Source: Candidatus Dependentiae bacterium
GTDB taxonomy: Bacteria > Babelota > Babeliae > Babelales > Vermiphilaceae
Assembly (NCBI GenBank): GCA_040878395.1
Contig: JBBDMI010000010.1
Span: 1-64,000 of the forward strand
DNA length: 64,000 nt
Direction of reading: 5' to 3'
In this document: one piece after another, positions 26,445-36,823 of the stretch
Layout: each line of letters opens with the position of its first letter
Numbering within the stretch: the first letter of the stretch is position 1
Made by a program: the position numbers and the translations under genes
The notes under the pieces: generated by a model
Databases searched by the model: none
What the model saw: the letters and a program-made list of their open reading frames with translations, nothing else
Told to the model about the DNA's origin: nothing

Positions 26445-27550
26445 AAATAATAACTATTGGCGGTGCAACGACTGATATATTTATACAAACCAAGCACACC
26501 TCAGAACTTAACTTTGCAACATCTTATGAACAAAGATCCTTCCTCTTGTTTGAGGAAGGATCTAAAATAGATGCCAACACATTGCACTTTCACACCGGTG
26601 GCGGTGCAACCAATAGCGCTGTTTCATTTAAGAAATTAGATTTTGATGTCACTACATTTTTTAAAGTTGGTGATGATAAACCTTCTGAATTCATTATGCA
26701 ACGTCTCGCAGATATAGGTATCAATACACAATACATCAAACAGTCTGATGAATATATAACCGGACATTCGTTTATATTCCCATCAAAAAGTGGTGACCGT
26801 ACCGTCTTATCTTATAGAGGTGCAAATGCACATCTGCATGAAAGTGAAATCCCACAAGTAATTAAACAATTTGGCAATGTCTATATCACATCACTTTCAG
26901 GCGATTCGGCTCATATGTTATTACCAATTACACGCTTGGCAAAAATGCATAGCGGTTTGGTTGCTACAAATCCGGGCACAAGTCAATTAACTTCAGGCAC
27001 ACAAACAATGTATGAATCATTGCCTAACATTGATATTTTTATCTTAAATAGTGATGAGGCATGTAGTTTTATGCTTTCAATGATTGAACAAGACATCGAG
27101 TTACATCAAAAAATATTAAATACAAAAGTCACTCAACGTGATGAAACGTTACCTGAACTCTTACAAGCACCAATTTCATATCAAACGGTCTACTTTGATA
27201 TTCGCCTTTTTTTTGAACAAGTTCTTTCTCGCGGGCCAAAAATTGTGGTGGTAACCAATGGCGCCGAAGGAGTATATGTTGCAACACAAGATGGCATTAT
27301 ATTTCATCCGAGCTTGCCAACAAAAATCGTCAACACACTTGGTGCAGGTGATGCATTCGGTTCATGCTTTGTTGCCAAATATATTGAAGGTGCAAACATT
27401 AAAGAGGCCATGCTTTATGGCATTATCAATGCATCATCAGTAATCAGCCATTTGGATGCAAAAAGCGGGCTGCTTACCAATCATGAACTGGAAAAACGCT
27501 TTGAACATGTCGACAAAGATTCTTTTCAAGAATTTGATTTAAATGTATAA
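26441..27550 (+). CDS. PfkB/ribokinase-family carbohydrate or nucleoside kinase
   Basis: 369 residues. Begins KIITIGGATTDIF; has the HTGGGATNSAVSFKKLDF glycine motif of the sugar site and the PfkB C-terminal signature NTLGAGDAFGSCFVAKY, whose Asp is the catalytic base. Substrate not determinable: ribokinase, adenosine kinase and fructokinase members share these motifs; about 50 extra residues around 195-255 separate it from classical ribokinases. Its ATG overlaps the lon stop (ATGA), so translation is coupled to lon, an unusual pairing. A bidirectional terminator follows. Confidence 0.82.
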   Translation: MKIITIGGATTDIFIQTKHTSELNFATSYEQRSFLLFEEGSKIDANTLHFHTGGGATNSAVSFKKLDFDVTTFFKVGDDKPSEFIMQRLADIGINTQYIKQSDEYITGHSFIFPSKSGDRTVLSYRGANAHLHESEIPQVIKQFGNVYITSLSGDSAHMLLPITRLAKMHSGLVATNPGTSQLTSGTQTMYESLPNIDIFILNSDEACSFMLSMIEQDIELHQKILNTKVTQRDETLPELLQAPISYQTVYFDIRLFFEQVLSRGPKIVVVTNGAEGVYVATQDGIIFHPSLPTKIVNTLGAGDAFGSCFVAKYIEGANIKEAMLYGIINASSVISHLDAKSGLLTNHELEKRFEHVDKDSFQEFDLNV

Positions 27551-27580
27551 AAAAAGTCGGCTATAAAAACCGACTTTTTT
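27551..27580. terminator. Bidirectional terminator between convergent genes
   Basis: AAAAAGTCGG / CCGACTTTTTT stem-loop between the kinase gene (plus strand) and the secreted protein gene (minus strand); A-run and T-run on both sides serve both. Confidence 0.85.
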
Positions 27581-27606
27581 CCAAATTCTGTATATCTGTA
27601 TATATG

Positions 27607-29241
27607 TTATAGCAACTTATGCTCATAAAGATACTTAAATACTTGTTGAGCATCTTGCACATTATCAAAAAGATTTTTAAATGCTGAAGCATCTTTTAAG
27701 TTACTAAACCATGAATGACTCAAAGCATTGTTCAAATCAGCTTCAGAGCCACGAGCAAACAACCATCTTAGTGAATTTGTATCTTGAGCTCGTTTTTGTT
27801 GCAACAATTCTGCAATGCGATTATTAATTTGTGCACGTTTTTCAGCATTATCTGAGGTATCTATAATAATTTCACGACCAAAACGTAACGTTAAATTATC
27901 ATAACCATAAAGCATACTTTGCAACGCTGTGACATCTTTATCAGCCTGATCAAAAAACAGAGTATTATCATGTATAAGTTGCGCTATACGTGAAATACCA
28001 AAAGCAGCTCCTTGCTTAATTAAATCTTCCTGCTTGGCAAGGTCATCACATACGTATCTTTTAACTAATGCATTAAACTTCTGTGTAATTACACTTGGAA
28101 TACGTTCTTTGCGCCAATTAGATTGATCATCATAACCGCCAACATAATATTCTGCTGTAGATCTCAGACCCTGCGGTAAACGAACATCTGCAAATTTACG
28201 CGCTTGTGCTTGAGCAAAACTCACACCATGTGCAGCTGCCTGAGTTACATCTTCAATGCCATGACTTTCCGGTTTTACAAAGAAACGCTGTTTATCTGAA
28301 GTTAATGTACCAAAAAGTAATGTCGTCATTCCATTCGGAAGCCCATCAATATTCAGACCATAATGCTCTTTTTTCATTTTATTATATGTTGAATATGCTG
28401 TAAAATGTGATGAAATACGTGAATACGCTCCCGGCGTATTTTTAATAAAATCAAATACGTTACCCGATGGATCAAAAATTTGGTATGTACCTTCAGTAAA
28501 TCTCTGATTACGCATACGCGCTAGAGCGTCCCAATACCAAATTAAATCACGAACAAATATTTTTCTGTTTGGAGACTGATTTAAACGTTCAACAACCGAT
28601 TGCCATTCTGCTTGATGAGTTAATACATATTGTACATATGCACCAACCACAACAGATTCTTGTTGCTCCTGAGTAAAGCTATATTGAGCAACTTGTGCTT
28701 TTAAAGCATCAATGTTTATAGCTTCTTGAACATCTTCAACTTTAACTTCAGCTGCCGCCGGTACAGGTATTTGAGCAGAAACTCTACGCGTACCCGGTTG
28801 AGCTGCTGCAGGAATTTCATCAACTTGTCCTTGCAAGAATTCTTCTTCTTTGGGAGTGAATGCACCTACACCAGTATCTTGAAAGCTCTCCTCTTCTGTT
28901 TCCGAATCGGAATCGCTTACCGGTTCATCTAATAAAGCCGGTTGAATCGCTGGCGAAGTAACTGATGCCCTTCGTGCTATTATAGCAGGAACAGCAGACT
29001 CTTCATCTTTCTTTGGCCAATAATTATAAGCTAAAACAGCTGCTATTACAGCGGCAGTAGTACCACCCACCGTTAAAGCTGTTTTATGGTCAGCCGGCTG
29101 ACCATACAGATCTTGTACATATGAAATCACATTAGCTGTCCATCTTGAGAGAGTTTCTTGCCCCCAAAAAGCTTGAGCCGGCATTGAAACACCTATCAAA
29201 ACGACAAATAACGTAATTTTTTGTATTTTTTTGAAATTCAT
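27607..29241 (-). CDS. Large secreted protein of unknown function with N-terminal membrane segment
   Basis: 544 residues from the ATG at 29241, which has GGAGG eight bases upstream; upstream in-frame ATGs overlap that site. Signal peptide 1-24 (PAQA|FWGQ), a second hydrophobic helix at ~55-75 (ALTVGGTTAAVIAAVLAYNYW), an acidic Ser/Glu linker (~100-150), then a folded domain from ~185. That domain contains LLFGTLTSDKQRFFVKPESH near residue 320 and a helical region with IAQLIHDNTLFF. The KPESHG-containing loop looks like a functional site, but I could not tie it to a named family. A periplasmic or host-directed role is possible. Monocistronic. Confidence 0.6.
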   Translation of the reverse strand: MNFKKIQKITLFVVLIGVSMPAQAFWGQETLSRWTANVISYVQDLYGQPADHKTALTVGGTTAAVIAAVLAYNYWPKKDEESAVPAIIARRASVTSPAIQPALLDEPVSDSDSETEEESFQDTGVGAFTPKEEEFLQGQVDEIPAAAQPGTRRVSAQIPVPAAAEVKVEDVQEAINIDALKAQVAQYSFTQEQQESVVVGAYVQYVLTHQAEWQSVVERLNQSPNRKIFVRDLIWYWDALARMRNQRFTEGTYQIFDPSGNVFDFIKNTPGAYSRISSHFTAYSTYNKMKKEHYGLNIDGLPNGMTTLLFGTLTSDKQRFFVKPESHGIEDVTQAAAHGVSFAQAQARKFADVRLPQGLRSTAEYYVGGYDDQSNWRKERIPSVITQKFNALVKRYVCDDLAKQEDLIKQGAAFGISRIAQLIHDNTLFFDQADKDVTALQSMLYGYDNLTLRFGREIIIDTSDNAEKRAQINNRIAELLQQKRAQDTNSLRWLFARGSEADLNNALSHSWFSNLKDASAFKNLFDNVQDAQQVFKYLYEHKLL

Positions 29242-29412
29242 CCCCATTTCCTCCATACAATGGATATCAATCATAACTTTTTATAGCATATCTTATATCT
29301 CTAATAATATACTTATTTATTACATATTGTCAAATATGTATTTCAGATTGAAATTTACCCGGAATGCGAATAGAAGAGTTTTTCTGTTTATAGCTTAAAA
29401 GACAGCCAACAA

Positions 29413-30153
29413 TTAACTAAAAACCACTGCGGTAGCGAGATGAATATTGTTCGAATCTATAGCTAAATCCTCTGCCGTTTTGCCTGCTGCATTTTTAATC
29501 TCGCGATCAGCTTCTTTTGCAAGTAACAGCTTAACTGATTGAACATCATTTAATCTAACGGCAATATGCAATGCTGTAGTTTTATTCCGTCCTACAGCTT
29601 TATTCAACTCAGCCGACCCGGAAGACAGTAGATCAATTATAGTTTTTCTATGCTTTTTATGCATCTGCTTTTGCATTAAGGCTAATTGTAAAGGAGTATA
29701 CCTCAGCCTCCTTGTCCCTCCCGCATTCAAATTCGCTTTGCAAGCTAATAAAGCATGCACAACCTGGCCATATCGCCCATTTTTACATCGTGCACGTGCG
29801 GCTAAATGTATAGGAGTTTTCCAGTGTTTTTCGGTCTTGAATATTAAATTAGGACGAGCTGCGTATTGCAAAAGCAAATTAGCCAACTTCGCATTACCAA
29901 AATATGCAGCTTCACACAATGGACTACCTAAAAATTTCTTTCTGCATACACGCGCATTGGGCATATTTGGATCAACACCCTCTTTAAGTAATGCTTCAAT
30001 CTCAGGGGGCAACAATGTTGATTTTGCCTCCCTGCACCGTGCGAGTAAGTGCAGCTCTTTATCTGCCTTTATCAAGCATTCATCTGCTGCATGTAAACAA
30101 GTTGAAAACAATGCTATTAAAATATGAATAAAGTTATTAAACCTTTTTTCCAC
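29413..30153 (-). CDS. Secreted ankyrin-repeat protein
   Basis: 246 residues. Signal peptide ~1-22 (CLHA|ADEC). About five ankyrin repeats from ~65 to 245: SPLCEAAYFGNAKLANLLLQ, TPIHLAARARCKNGRYGQVV, TPLQLALMQKQ, TALHIAVRLNDVQSVKLLLA, then KTAEDLAID. It overlaps the end of the preceding ankyrin gene by 17 bases and repeats its layout, including the same odd insertion in the third repeat and an NAGG/NCGG motif, so the pair arose by duplication. Ankyrin proteins of intracellular bacteria often bind host proteins; that is inference here. Confidence 0.82.
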   Translation of the reverse strand: MEKRFNNFIHILIALFSTCLHAADECLIKADKELHLLARCREAKSTLLPPEIEALLKEGVDPNMPNARVCRKKFLGSPLCEAAYFGNAKLANLLLQYAARPNLIFKTEKHWKTPIHLAARARCKNGRYGQVVHALLACKANLNAGGTRRLRYTPLQLALMQKQMHKKHRKTIIDLLSSGSAELNKAVGRNKTTALHIAVRLNDVQSVKLLLAKEADREIKNAAGKTAEDLAIDSNNIHLATAVVFS

Positions 30154-30982
30154 GTTTTTTCCTATCTTTATCTCTTTTTTTTGATGTTTTATTTTGTATA
30201 TCTAATTTTCTTTTTTCAATCAAATCTTTAGCTGTTCTGTGGAATTTATCTTGAACAGTTGAGTCAGCTCCCTCATCGATCAATCGGTGAATAATTTTAG
30301 TGTAATCTTTTACCACTGCAATATGCAATGCTGTTTGCCCTTTATCCTTTGACTGTCTATTAAGATCAATACTTTCAAATGAAAGCAGTTCTTCTAAAAC
30401 TTCCATACTTGGTTTTATTTGCAAAACACAAACCATTAAAGGGGTCAAGGGAATGTATTTGTTACGTACTCCACCACAATTAACATTTGCACCGGCATCA
30501 CGTAAAGCCTTGATTACAGCAAGATAATCACCGTCTTTTTGATGACCTCTGACAGCTTCATGCAATGGCGTATTATATTCATAGTTGTTGTTTTTTTTGT
30601 TCCGCTTTGTTGGTAATGCTTGTATTACAATCGCGCCTTTACCAAGTAATAATTGTACAACTTCAAGATTTCCTGCGCGAGCTGCATTATGCAAAGGGGA
30701 ACCGCCAAACTCTTTCCTTTGTTTTTCATTTAACATCCCAATATTTGGATCAGTATTATTTCCAAACTCAAAAAGTCCTCTAATCAGCGGCATATTTTTA
30801 TTAATATCAGTATGCGTATATTTCATAAGCGCAAGCTGATTCTTCCTTTGTTGTTCTTGTTGGTCTCTCACCCTTTTTTGTTGTTTGCGCTCATATGCAG
30901 GAGCTCTTTTTTTACGCACCGGACCATCGACACTATATAAACTAAAAATTGGGAGTAAACTTGCTATAAAATATTTTTTCAT
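30137..30982 (-). CDS. Secreted ankyrin-repeat protein with basic tail
   Basis: 281 residues. Signal peptide ~1-18 (LYS|VDG), a very basic Gln/Arg-rich stretch (~22-50, KRVRDQQEQQRKNQ), then ankyrin repeats: SPLHNAARAGNLEVVQLLLG, TPLHEAVRGHQKDGDYLAVI, TPLMVCVLQ, TALHIAVVKDYTKIIHRLID, and a terminal half repeat. The C-terminus is KKRDKDRKKRGKKV. First gene of a two-gene operon with its paralogue at 29413. The basic ends suggest binding to nucleic acid or an acidic partner; untested. Confidence 0.82.
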   Translation of the reverse strand: MKKYFIASLLPIFSLYSVDGPVRKKRAPAYERKQQKRVRDQQEQQRKNQLALMKYTHTDINKNMPLIRGLFEFGNNTDPNIGMLNEKQRKEFGGSPLHNAARAGNLEVVQLLLGKGAIVIQALPTKRNKKNNNYEYNTPLHEAVRGHQKDGDYLAVIKALRDAGANVNCGGVRNKYIPLTPLMVCVLQIKPSMEVLEELLSFESIDLNRQSKDKGQTALHIAVVKDYTKIIHRLIDEGADSTVQDKFHRTAKDLIEKRKLDIQNKTSKKRDKDRKKRGKKV

Positions 30983-31142
30983 TGCAGATTCCTAGACTCT
31001 ATAAAGATAAAACAGACATATCATCTATTTTTTCATAAACTTAAGATAAAGGCAATTTTAAAATATATAAAATATAGTACAGACAGATGTTACTGTTTAC
31101 AAACAACCGGTATTTTTTTAAGATTAAAAGTATAAATAATAA

Positions 31143-32600
<1,458 letters not shown>

Positions 32601-32855
32601 ATGAATCTTGAAGTCATAACTCCATTACGCACTATGTCTTATGAGATTGCATGGCTTGAACTTAATACTGACGTTGGTAATTTTGTAATTCAAAAAGGAC
32701 ATGCTCCAACATTGCTTATACTTAAACAAAATGATGAAATAGTTTTTCGTTTAAAAAATGGCAAACAAGAGTCTGTTTTTGTGCCCAAAGGTATTGCCGA
32801 AATAACTCGTGAAACAGCTACTGTTGTTATACAGGAAGTGGCAAAAAAGGAATAG
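32601..32855 (+). CDS. atpC: ATP synthase F1 subunit epsilon, beta-sandwich domain only
   Basis: 84 residues directly abutting atpD (no intergenic base). It covers only the N-terminal beta-sandwich (MNLEVITPLRTMSYEIAW, then NFVIQKGHAPTLLILK), which attaches to gamma and the c-ring. The two-helix C-terminal domain, present in the ~135-residue epsilon of most bacteria and responsible for inhibiting ATP hydrolysis, is absent. Short epsilons without it are known in a few other lineages, so this looks real rather than a broken gene. Confidence 0.88.
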   Translation: MNLEVITPLRTMSYEIAWLELNTDVGNFVIQKGHAPTLLILKQNDEIVFRLKNGKQESVFVPKGIAEITRETATVVIQEVAKKE

Positions 32856-32883
32856 ATTCCTTTTTAAATCCTTTTTTTGTTTT

Positions 32884-33320
32884 TTATTTCAAGATCGTTA
32901 GTTTTACTTTTTTAAAATGACTTGTCGTCCTTTTTTTTATTACATTTAATAAAGTCTTGGTCAATGATGTGCATTATTTAAAAAGTATTATAAAGTAAAA
33001 TTCAAAAACATTAAAAATGTTCACAGTATTGATATAAAGTAACTTAAAAAAAACAAGGCAATCATCCATTTTGGATATCAAGCATGTTCAATATATCCTT
33101 TAGCGGATATGGAAGCCTAAGATTGAGCTTTTGCGAAAGCGCGGGCCGACAGTGAGAATGAACGTAGTGAATGAGAACGTTTTTATCCGCGACGAAAGGT
33201 TTCGAAAGGCAAAGCCTTCGTGCCTGGAGTCCAGAGGTTGTGGCAAAACAACCTTTGGGCCTGTCCGGCGAGGACAACAAATAATTTAAAAAAAAAGAAA
33301 AACTAACGATCTCGAAATAA
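32884..33320. mobile_element. 437-bp element with 22-bp terminal inverted repeats (repeat copy A)
   Basis: TTATTTCAAGATCGTTAGTT at 32884 and its inverse at 33299-33320 differ at one base. Inside, 33090-33265 carries a block (CCTTTAGCGGATATG ... GTGCCTGGAGTCCAGAGGTT ... ACCTTTGGGCC) that recurs at about 44225-44463. The GC-rich middle and lack of a plausible gene suggest a non-autonomous mobile element or structured repeat. It lies just after atpC. Confidence 0.6.
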
Positions 33321-33340
33321 ATAAAAAAGAATTAAAAAAC

Positions 33341-34282
33341 TTACAACCTCGCTTGTCTCTTTACACGTTCATACATTATTTTTTCATTATGCAACTGCCG
33401 TGCAATAGTATCAAGATAAGCACATACAGGTAAAGCTTTAGCTTCCGGCCCGGCACCTTCAAAACGATAACCATAATCATGGCATAATCCTTGCGCACAG
33501 ACTGCACGTGCAACTGCAGTTTGATAACGCACAAACGGTTGATTTGAAACAAGTAAACAATTACCCGGTTTAGGACTAAAATACAACCACATACGTAATG
33601 TATCTTGTGTGGTTGGACGTTGTATTGAACCCAAACAATCTATTTTTGGTGGTACAGAAATAAATGAAACGTTTGAATTAAAATCATATAATCTACCGAC
33701 AAATTCTTTTTTTAATACTTCTCTAAAACCGGATGGCATCTGCCACAATGTATCCAATTCCAGTTCATGTAAAAGATCGCCAATCATCTGCAGTTCAGTT
33801 TTCTTTACTTTAATGCCATTCAACTGCGTATGATCTTCAATGAGCTGTGATCCCGCCAAAATAGAAATATAAGTTGCACCAAGACCGACTTCGGATAATT
33901 GCTTTGCATATAATAAACGTGTACGCATTTCATCTTTATTATAATTTCCCATAATAAGCATATGCGTGTAGGCGATTTTTTGTGGTGTAATTTCTTTTAT
34001 CATTCCAAGCGATTCAACACATTTTAACAACTGCTTTCTTTTTTTATGCATTTCAGCAGTATCAATTAACGCTTCACGTTCAACTCCCGGTTTTCGTAAC
34101 CAATGCTTTTGCGTTAAAAGAACGGAACTCTCCAGCTGTTCACATACACCCAAACCGGTTTGCCGCATTAATATTTGTAGCGGTTTTGAAATTCTACCAT
34201 CTTGAGTTAACAACAATGAATCTACACAAAATATAGTTTGGACACAGATCAAAAACGAAACTAATCTTAATAATTGATGCAT
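33341..34282 (-). CDS. Secreted protein, possibly DUF218 (YdcF/SanA)-like
   Basis: 313 residues from the ATG at 34282 (GTG at 34291 is also open). Signal peptide ~1-20 (IFC|VDS). The middle has MLIMGNYNKDEMRTRLLYAK, then ILAGSQ, KKTELQMIGDLL, and RPTTQDTLRMWL followed by KPGNCLLVSNQPFVRYQ. The order of a Gly/Asn loop, an Arg-containing helix, a TE-x-x-M helix and an (R)xTT-xDT helix resembles the DUF218 fold of YdcF/SanA, whose function is poorly known. This is a pattern match only. Several Cys in the C-terminal part could form disulfides in the periplasm. Confidence 0.5.
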   Translation of the reverse strand: MHQLLRLVSFLICVQTIFCVDSLLLTQDGRISKPLQILMRQTGLGVCEQLESSVLLTQKHWLRKPGVEREALIDTAEMHKKRKQLLKCVESLGMIKEITPQKIAYTHMLIMGNYNKDEMRTRLLYAKQLSEVGLGATYISILAGSQLIEDHTQLNGIKVKKTELQMIGDLLHELELDTLWQMPSGFREVLKKEFVGRLYDFNSNVSFISVPPKIDCLGSIQRPTTQDTLRMWLYFSPKPGNCLLVSNQPFVRYQTAVARAVCAQGLCHDYGYRFEGAGPEAKALPVCAYLDTIARQLHNEKIMYERVKRQARL

Positions 34283-34378
34283 TTTTATCACTTTTGGTTA
34301 TTTTAAAAAAACAGTATAGTAAACAACAAACACTGTGGTTATACTAAAGAAGATACACAAAAAAACAAGGAATTTCAG

Positions 34379-35053
34379 ATGCACAACAAATTCAAAAATC
34401 TCGCAAAGAGAACTATTACGGGCATTATACTCGGTGCACTGTTTTGGATTTCATTTATTTATCTACCTCCTTGGTGCTTCTCAATTGTTATCATAGCAAT
34501 ACTCGCACAAATCATTGCATTTGAATGGACTCGATTATTTGATCCAAAAACAGCACTGTTTTGGTTCGTGATGCCTTTTTATCCTATACTACCCTTTTTA
34601 TTAATTTTATGGATGAATCATTCATGCTATCGTCCACTACTCTTTATTTTATTCATTTTAGTATCAGCACATGACACCGGCTCATACTTAATTGGAAATC
34701 TATTTGGCAAACGTCACATTGCAAGCATGATCAGTCCGGGAAAAACATGGGAAGGTTTTTTCGGCGGCTATCTTTTTGCATGCGGAGGCTTATGGCTAGC
34801 GTTGTGGGAACTTGGTGATGCAAAACCATTATGGTTTATCATGCTTTTCACCTTTATTGTATGCTTAACTTCACTTATTGGTGATCTATTTGAATCATGG
34901 CTCAAACGACGCGCACATGTAAAAAATTCAGGATCTATTTTACCGGGACATGGTGGTTTTTTAGACCGCTTTGACGGCATCATGTTTACCGTATTTTTCT
35001 TTTATCTTTTTCGCGATTGGTTATTGGCTTATTTTCCAAGTATCACCTGTTAA
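34379..35053 (+). CDS. cdsA: Phosphatidate cytidylyltransferase
   Basis: 224 residues, somewhat short, with about six hydrophobic helices. It makes CDP-diacylglycerol from CTP and phosphatidate in the inner membrane. The C-terminal family signature is SWLKRRAHVKNSGSILPGHG then GFLDRFD. All is canonical except that the K-D pair of the signature reads K-N (codon AAT), an acidic residue expected to help bind metal. SPGKTWEGFFGG upstream is intact. AAGGA seven bases before the ATG. Apparently monocistronic, convergent with the DUF5674 remnant and hisS. Confidence 0.9.
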   Translation: MHNKFKNLAKRTITGIILGALFWISFIYLPPWCFSIVIIAILAQIIAFEWTRLFDPKTALFWFVMPFYPILPFLLILWMNHSCYRPLLFILFILVSAHDTGSYLIGNLFGKRHIASMISPGKTWEGFFGGYLFACGGLWLALWELGDAKPLWFIMLFTFIVCLTSLIGDLFESWLKRRAHVKNSGSILPGHGGFLDRFDGIMFTVFFFYLFRDWLLAYFPSITC

Positions 35054-35075
35054 CAAACAATCACCCAATCGGTAT

Positions 35076-35430
35076 TTACCCAATCTTATTTCCTAACCTA
35101 AAAAATCCGTAAACGGGCTTTAGATTTGCTACAATTTTTTTTATTTTTTCTTGTATTACAGGATCTTCAACATTTCTACTTCTATTGCCAGCAGATGGTC
35201 TTAAATTAATCATAGAATCGAATACAATAAACTCGTCAGTTCCATAATGATCTGGAAATAAATTAATGCCCCATAAATGTTCTTGTTTAGATTCGTTTTC
35301 AGGTAAAAAAACTCCTGATCTGCATGCATATCAGCATCCACAACCATTACCTGTTTTTCAATACCAACAACAGCTTTCACTAAATCTTCAAACATTTTTT
35401 TGACATTGTTTTCAGTTCTTCAACAATCAT
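35076..35430 (-). pseudogene. DUF5674-family gene with two frameshifts
   Basis: Starts with an ATG at 35430 behind GAGGG, ten bases after hisS, so originally in the hisS operon. Read across three frames the product is a full DUF5674 protein: MIVEELKTMSKK, then MFEDLVKAVVGIEKQVMVVD and ADMHADQEFF, then PENESKQEHLWGINLFPDHY and FDSMINLRPSAGNRSRNVED, ending GNKIG. The first shift is at a run of seven A (minus strand, ~35397-35403), the second at a run of seven T (~35305-35311); each would be healed by one more base or a -1 slip. Function of the family is unknown. Confidence 0.75.
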
Positions 35431-35439
35431 ATAATACCC

Positions 35440-36693
35440 TCATCCTTTCAATATATTAACTAAATCAACCTGTTTTACCCTATCCTCAGCGCCACTTGTC
35501 ATATTTTTAAGCGTAACCTCATGATTATGCTGCTCATCTTCACCGACAATGACCGCATAAGTTGCACCCATTTTATTCGCTTTTTGCATCATTTTTTTAA
35601 CTTTCCCGCCATCAAGCATAACCTGAGCACACAACTCTTGCGCATGCAATTCATCAGCAATTAACATTGCAAGCATTCTTTGTTCTTCTGCAACCGGTAT
35701 AATTACGGTTAATTTTGACGATTGGGCAATAGGCAATCTATCTTGATTTGGCTCTAACAATAACAATAAACGCTCAATGCCAATTGCAGCACCAAGTGCA
35801 GGTTGATCTTGTTTTGCACCAAGTTCTTTAACCAATGCATCATATCTACCACCGGCACAAAAAGTGTTTTGAGCACCAAGATCGTTACTTGAAAATTCAA
35901 ATACTGTTTTGTTGTAATAATCCAAGCCACGTACCAATTTTGGATTGATAATAAATGAGACTGAAAGTAATTCTAGCTGTTGCTGTAACTCTTGCCATTC
36001 TTTTTGACTTTCGACTGATAAATGATCGACCATCTTTGGAGCATTTTCATACAACTTTTGACACTCAGGATTTTTACAATCAAATACACGCAAGGTATTT
36101 GCATCTTTGCGCTCTTTACAGGTCTCGCAAATTCCAGCACATGCATCTGATTCAAGAAATGTTTTTAAAATGTTTTTATAATTTGCACGATCTTGGAACG
36201 AACCTAAAAAATTCACCATCAATGCATAATTTTCCAATTTCAATTTTTCATGAAAAAACCGATCAAGCATTTTTATCAGTTCTGCATCGTTACCAATTGA
36301 AGATGCGCCAATATTTTCAATATTAATCTGATGAAACTCACGATAACGTCCTTTTTGTGGCCGCTCATAACGGAACATTGACCCCCAAGAAAACACTTTC
36401 CATGGCACATCAACGACACTATTTTCAATAAACGCGCGCACGGTCGATGCTGTTGCTTCAGGACGAAGACACATTACATCATCATTTTTTTCTGTTTTAA
36501 TGATAAACATTTCTTTACTGACAACATCAGTTGCAACACCAAGCGAACGTTTAAACAGTTCTGTTGGCTCCAAAATTGGTGTTTTAATTTCAGTAAAATT
36601 ATAAAAAGTGAGATGTTTTTTTATTTGATCGAGCACAAAATTAAACAATTTTAAATCAAGCCAATCTTGTGTGCCCTTTATACGTTGAATCAT
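35440..36693 (-). CDS. hisS: Histidine--tRNA ligase
   Basis: 417 residues, class II aminoacyl-tRNA synthetase charging tRNA-His. Visible: N-terminal IKGTQDWLD, motif 2 region FSWGSMFRYERPQKGRYREF, the His-specific LVRGLDYYNKTVFEF and GGRYDALVKELG, then the anticodon-binding domain. An insertion of Cys pairs (CAGICETCKERKD and CKNPECQKLYENAP) is common in one HisRS branch. A TTG at 36699 is in frame, but AAGG seven bases before the ATG at 36693 sets the start. Followed by the DUF5674 remnant. Confidence 0.95.
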   Translation of the reverse strand: MIQRIKGTQDWLDLKLFNFVLDQIKKHLTFYNFTEIKTPILEPTELFKRSLGVATDVVSKEMFIIKTEKNDDVMCLRPEATASTVRAFIENSVVDVPWKVFSWGSMFRYERPQKGRYREFHQINIENIGASSIGNDAELIKMLDRFFHEKLKLENYALMVNFLGSFQDRANYKNILKTFLESDACAGICETCKERKDANTLRVFDCKNPECQKLYENAPKMVDHLSVESQKEWQELQQQLELLSVSFIINPKLVRGLDYYNKTVFEFSSNDLGAQNTFCAGGRYDALVKELGAKQDQPALGAAIGIERLLLLLEPNQDRLPIAQSSKLTVIIPVAEEQRMLAMLIADELHAQELCAQVMLDGGKVKKMMQKANKMGATYAVIVGEDEQHNHEVTLKNMTSGAEDRVKQVDLVNILKG

Positions 36694-36823
36694 ATACAAA
36701 CCTTAAGTTTATGAGTATCAATTTGCAGTTATCAAAAAGTATACCATATTTCAAATTAATTGACTTAGTTTGCAAACCTGATAAAAACATACCTATAGTA
36801 GTAACCCAAAAAGGAGTTTTTTT

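Noticed and set aside
33062-33280. Minus-strand frame sharing TSGLQAxRLCL with a frame at 44357-44542
   Set aside because: The shared peptide comes from the DNA repeat present in both places; no other evidence for a protein.
35210-35395. 61-codon minus-strand frame as an independent gene
   Set aside because: It is the middle segment of the frameshifted DUF5674 gene, whose other parts lie in neighbouring frames.
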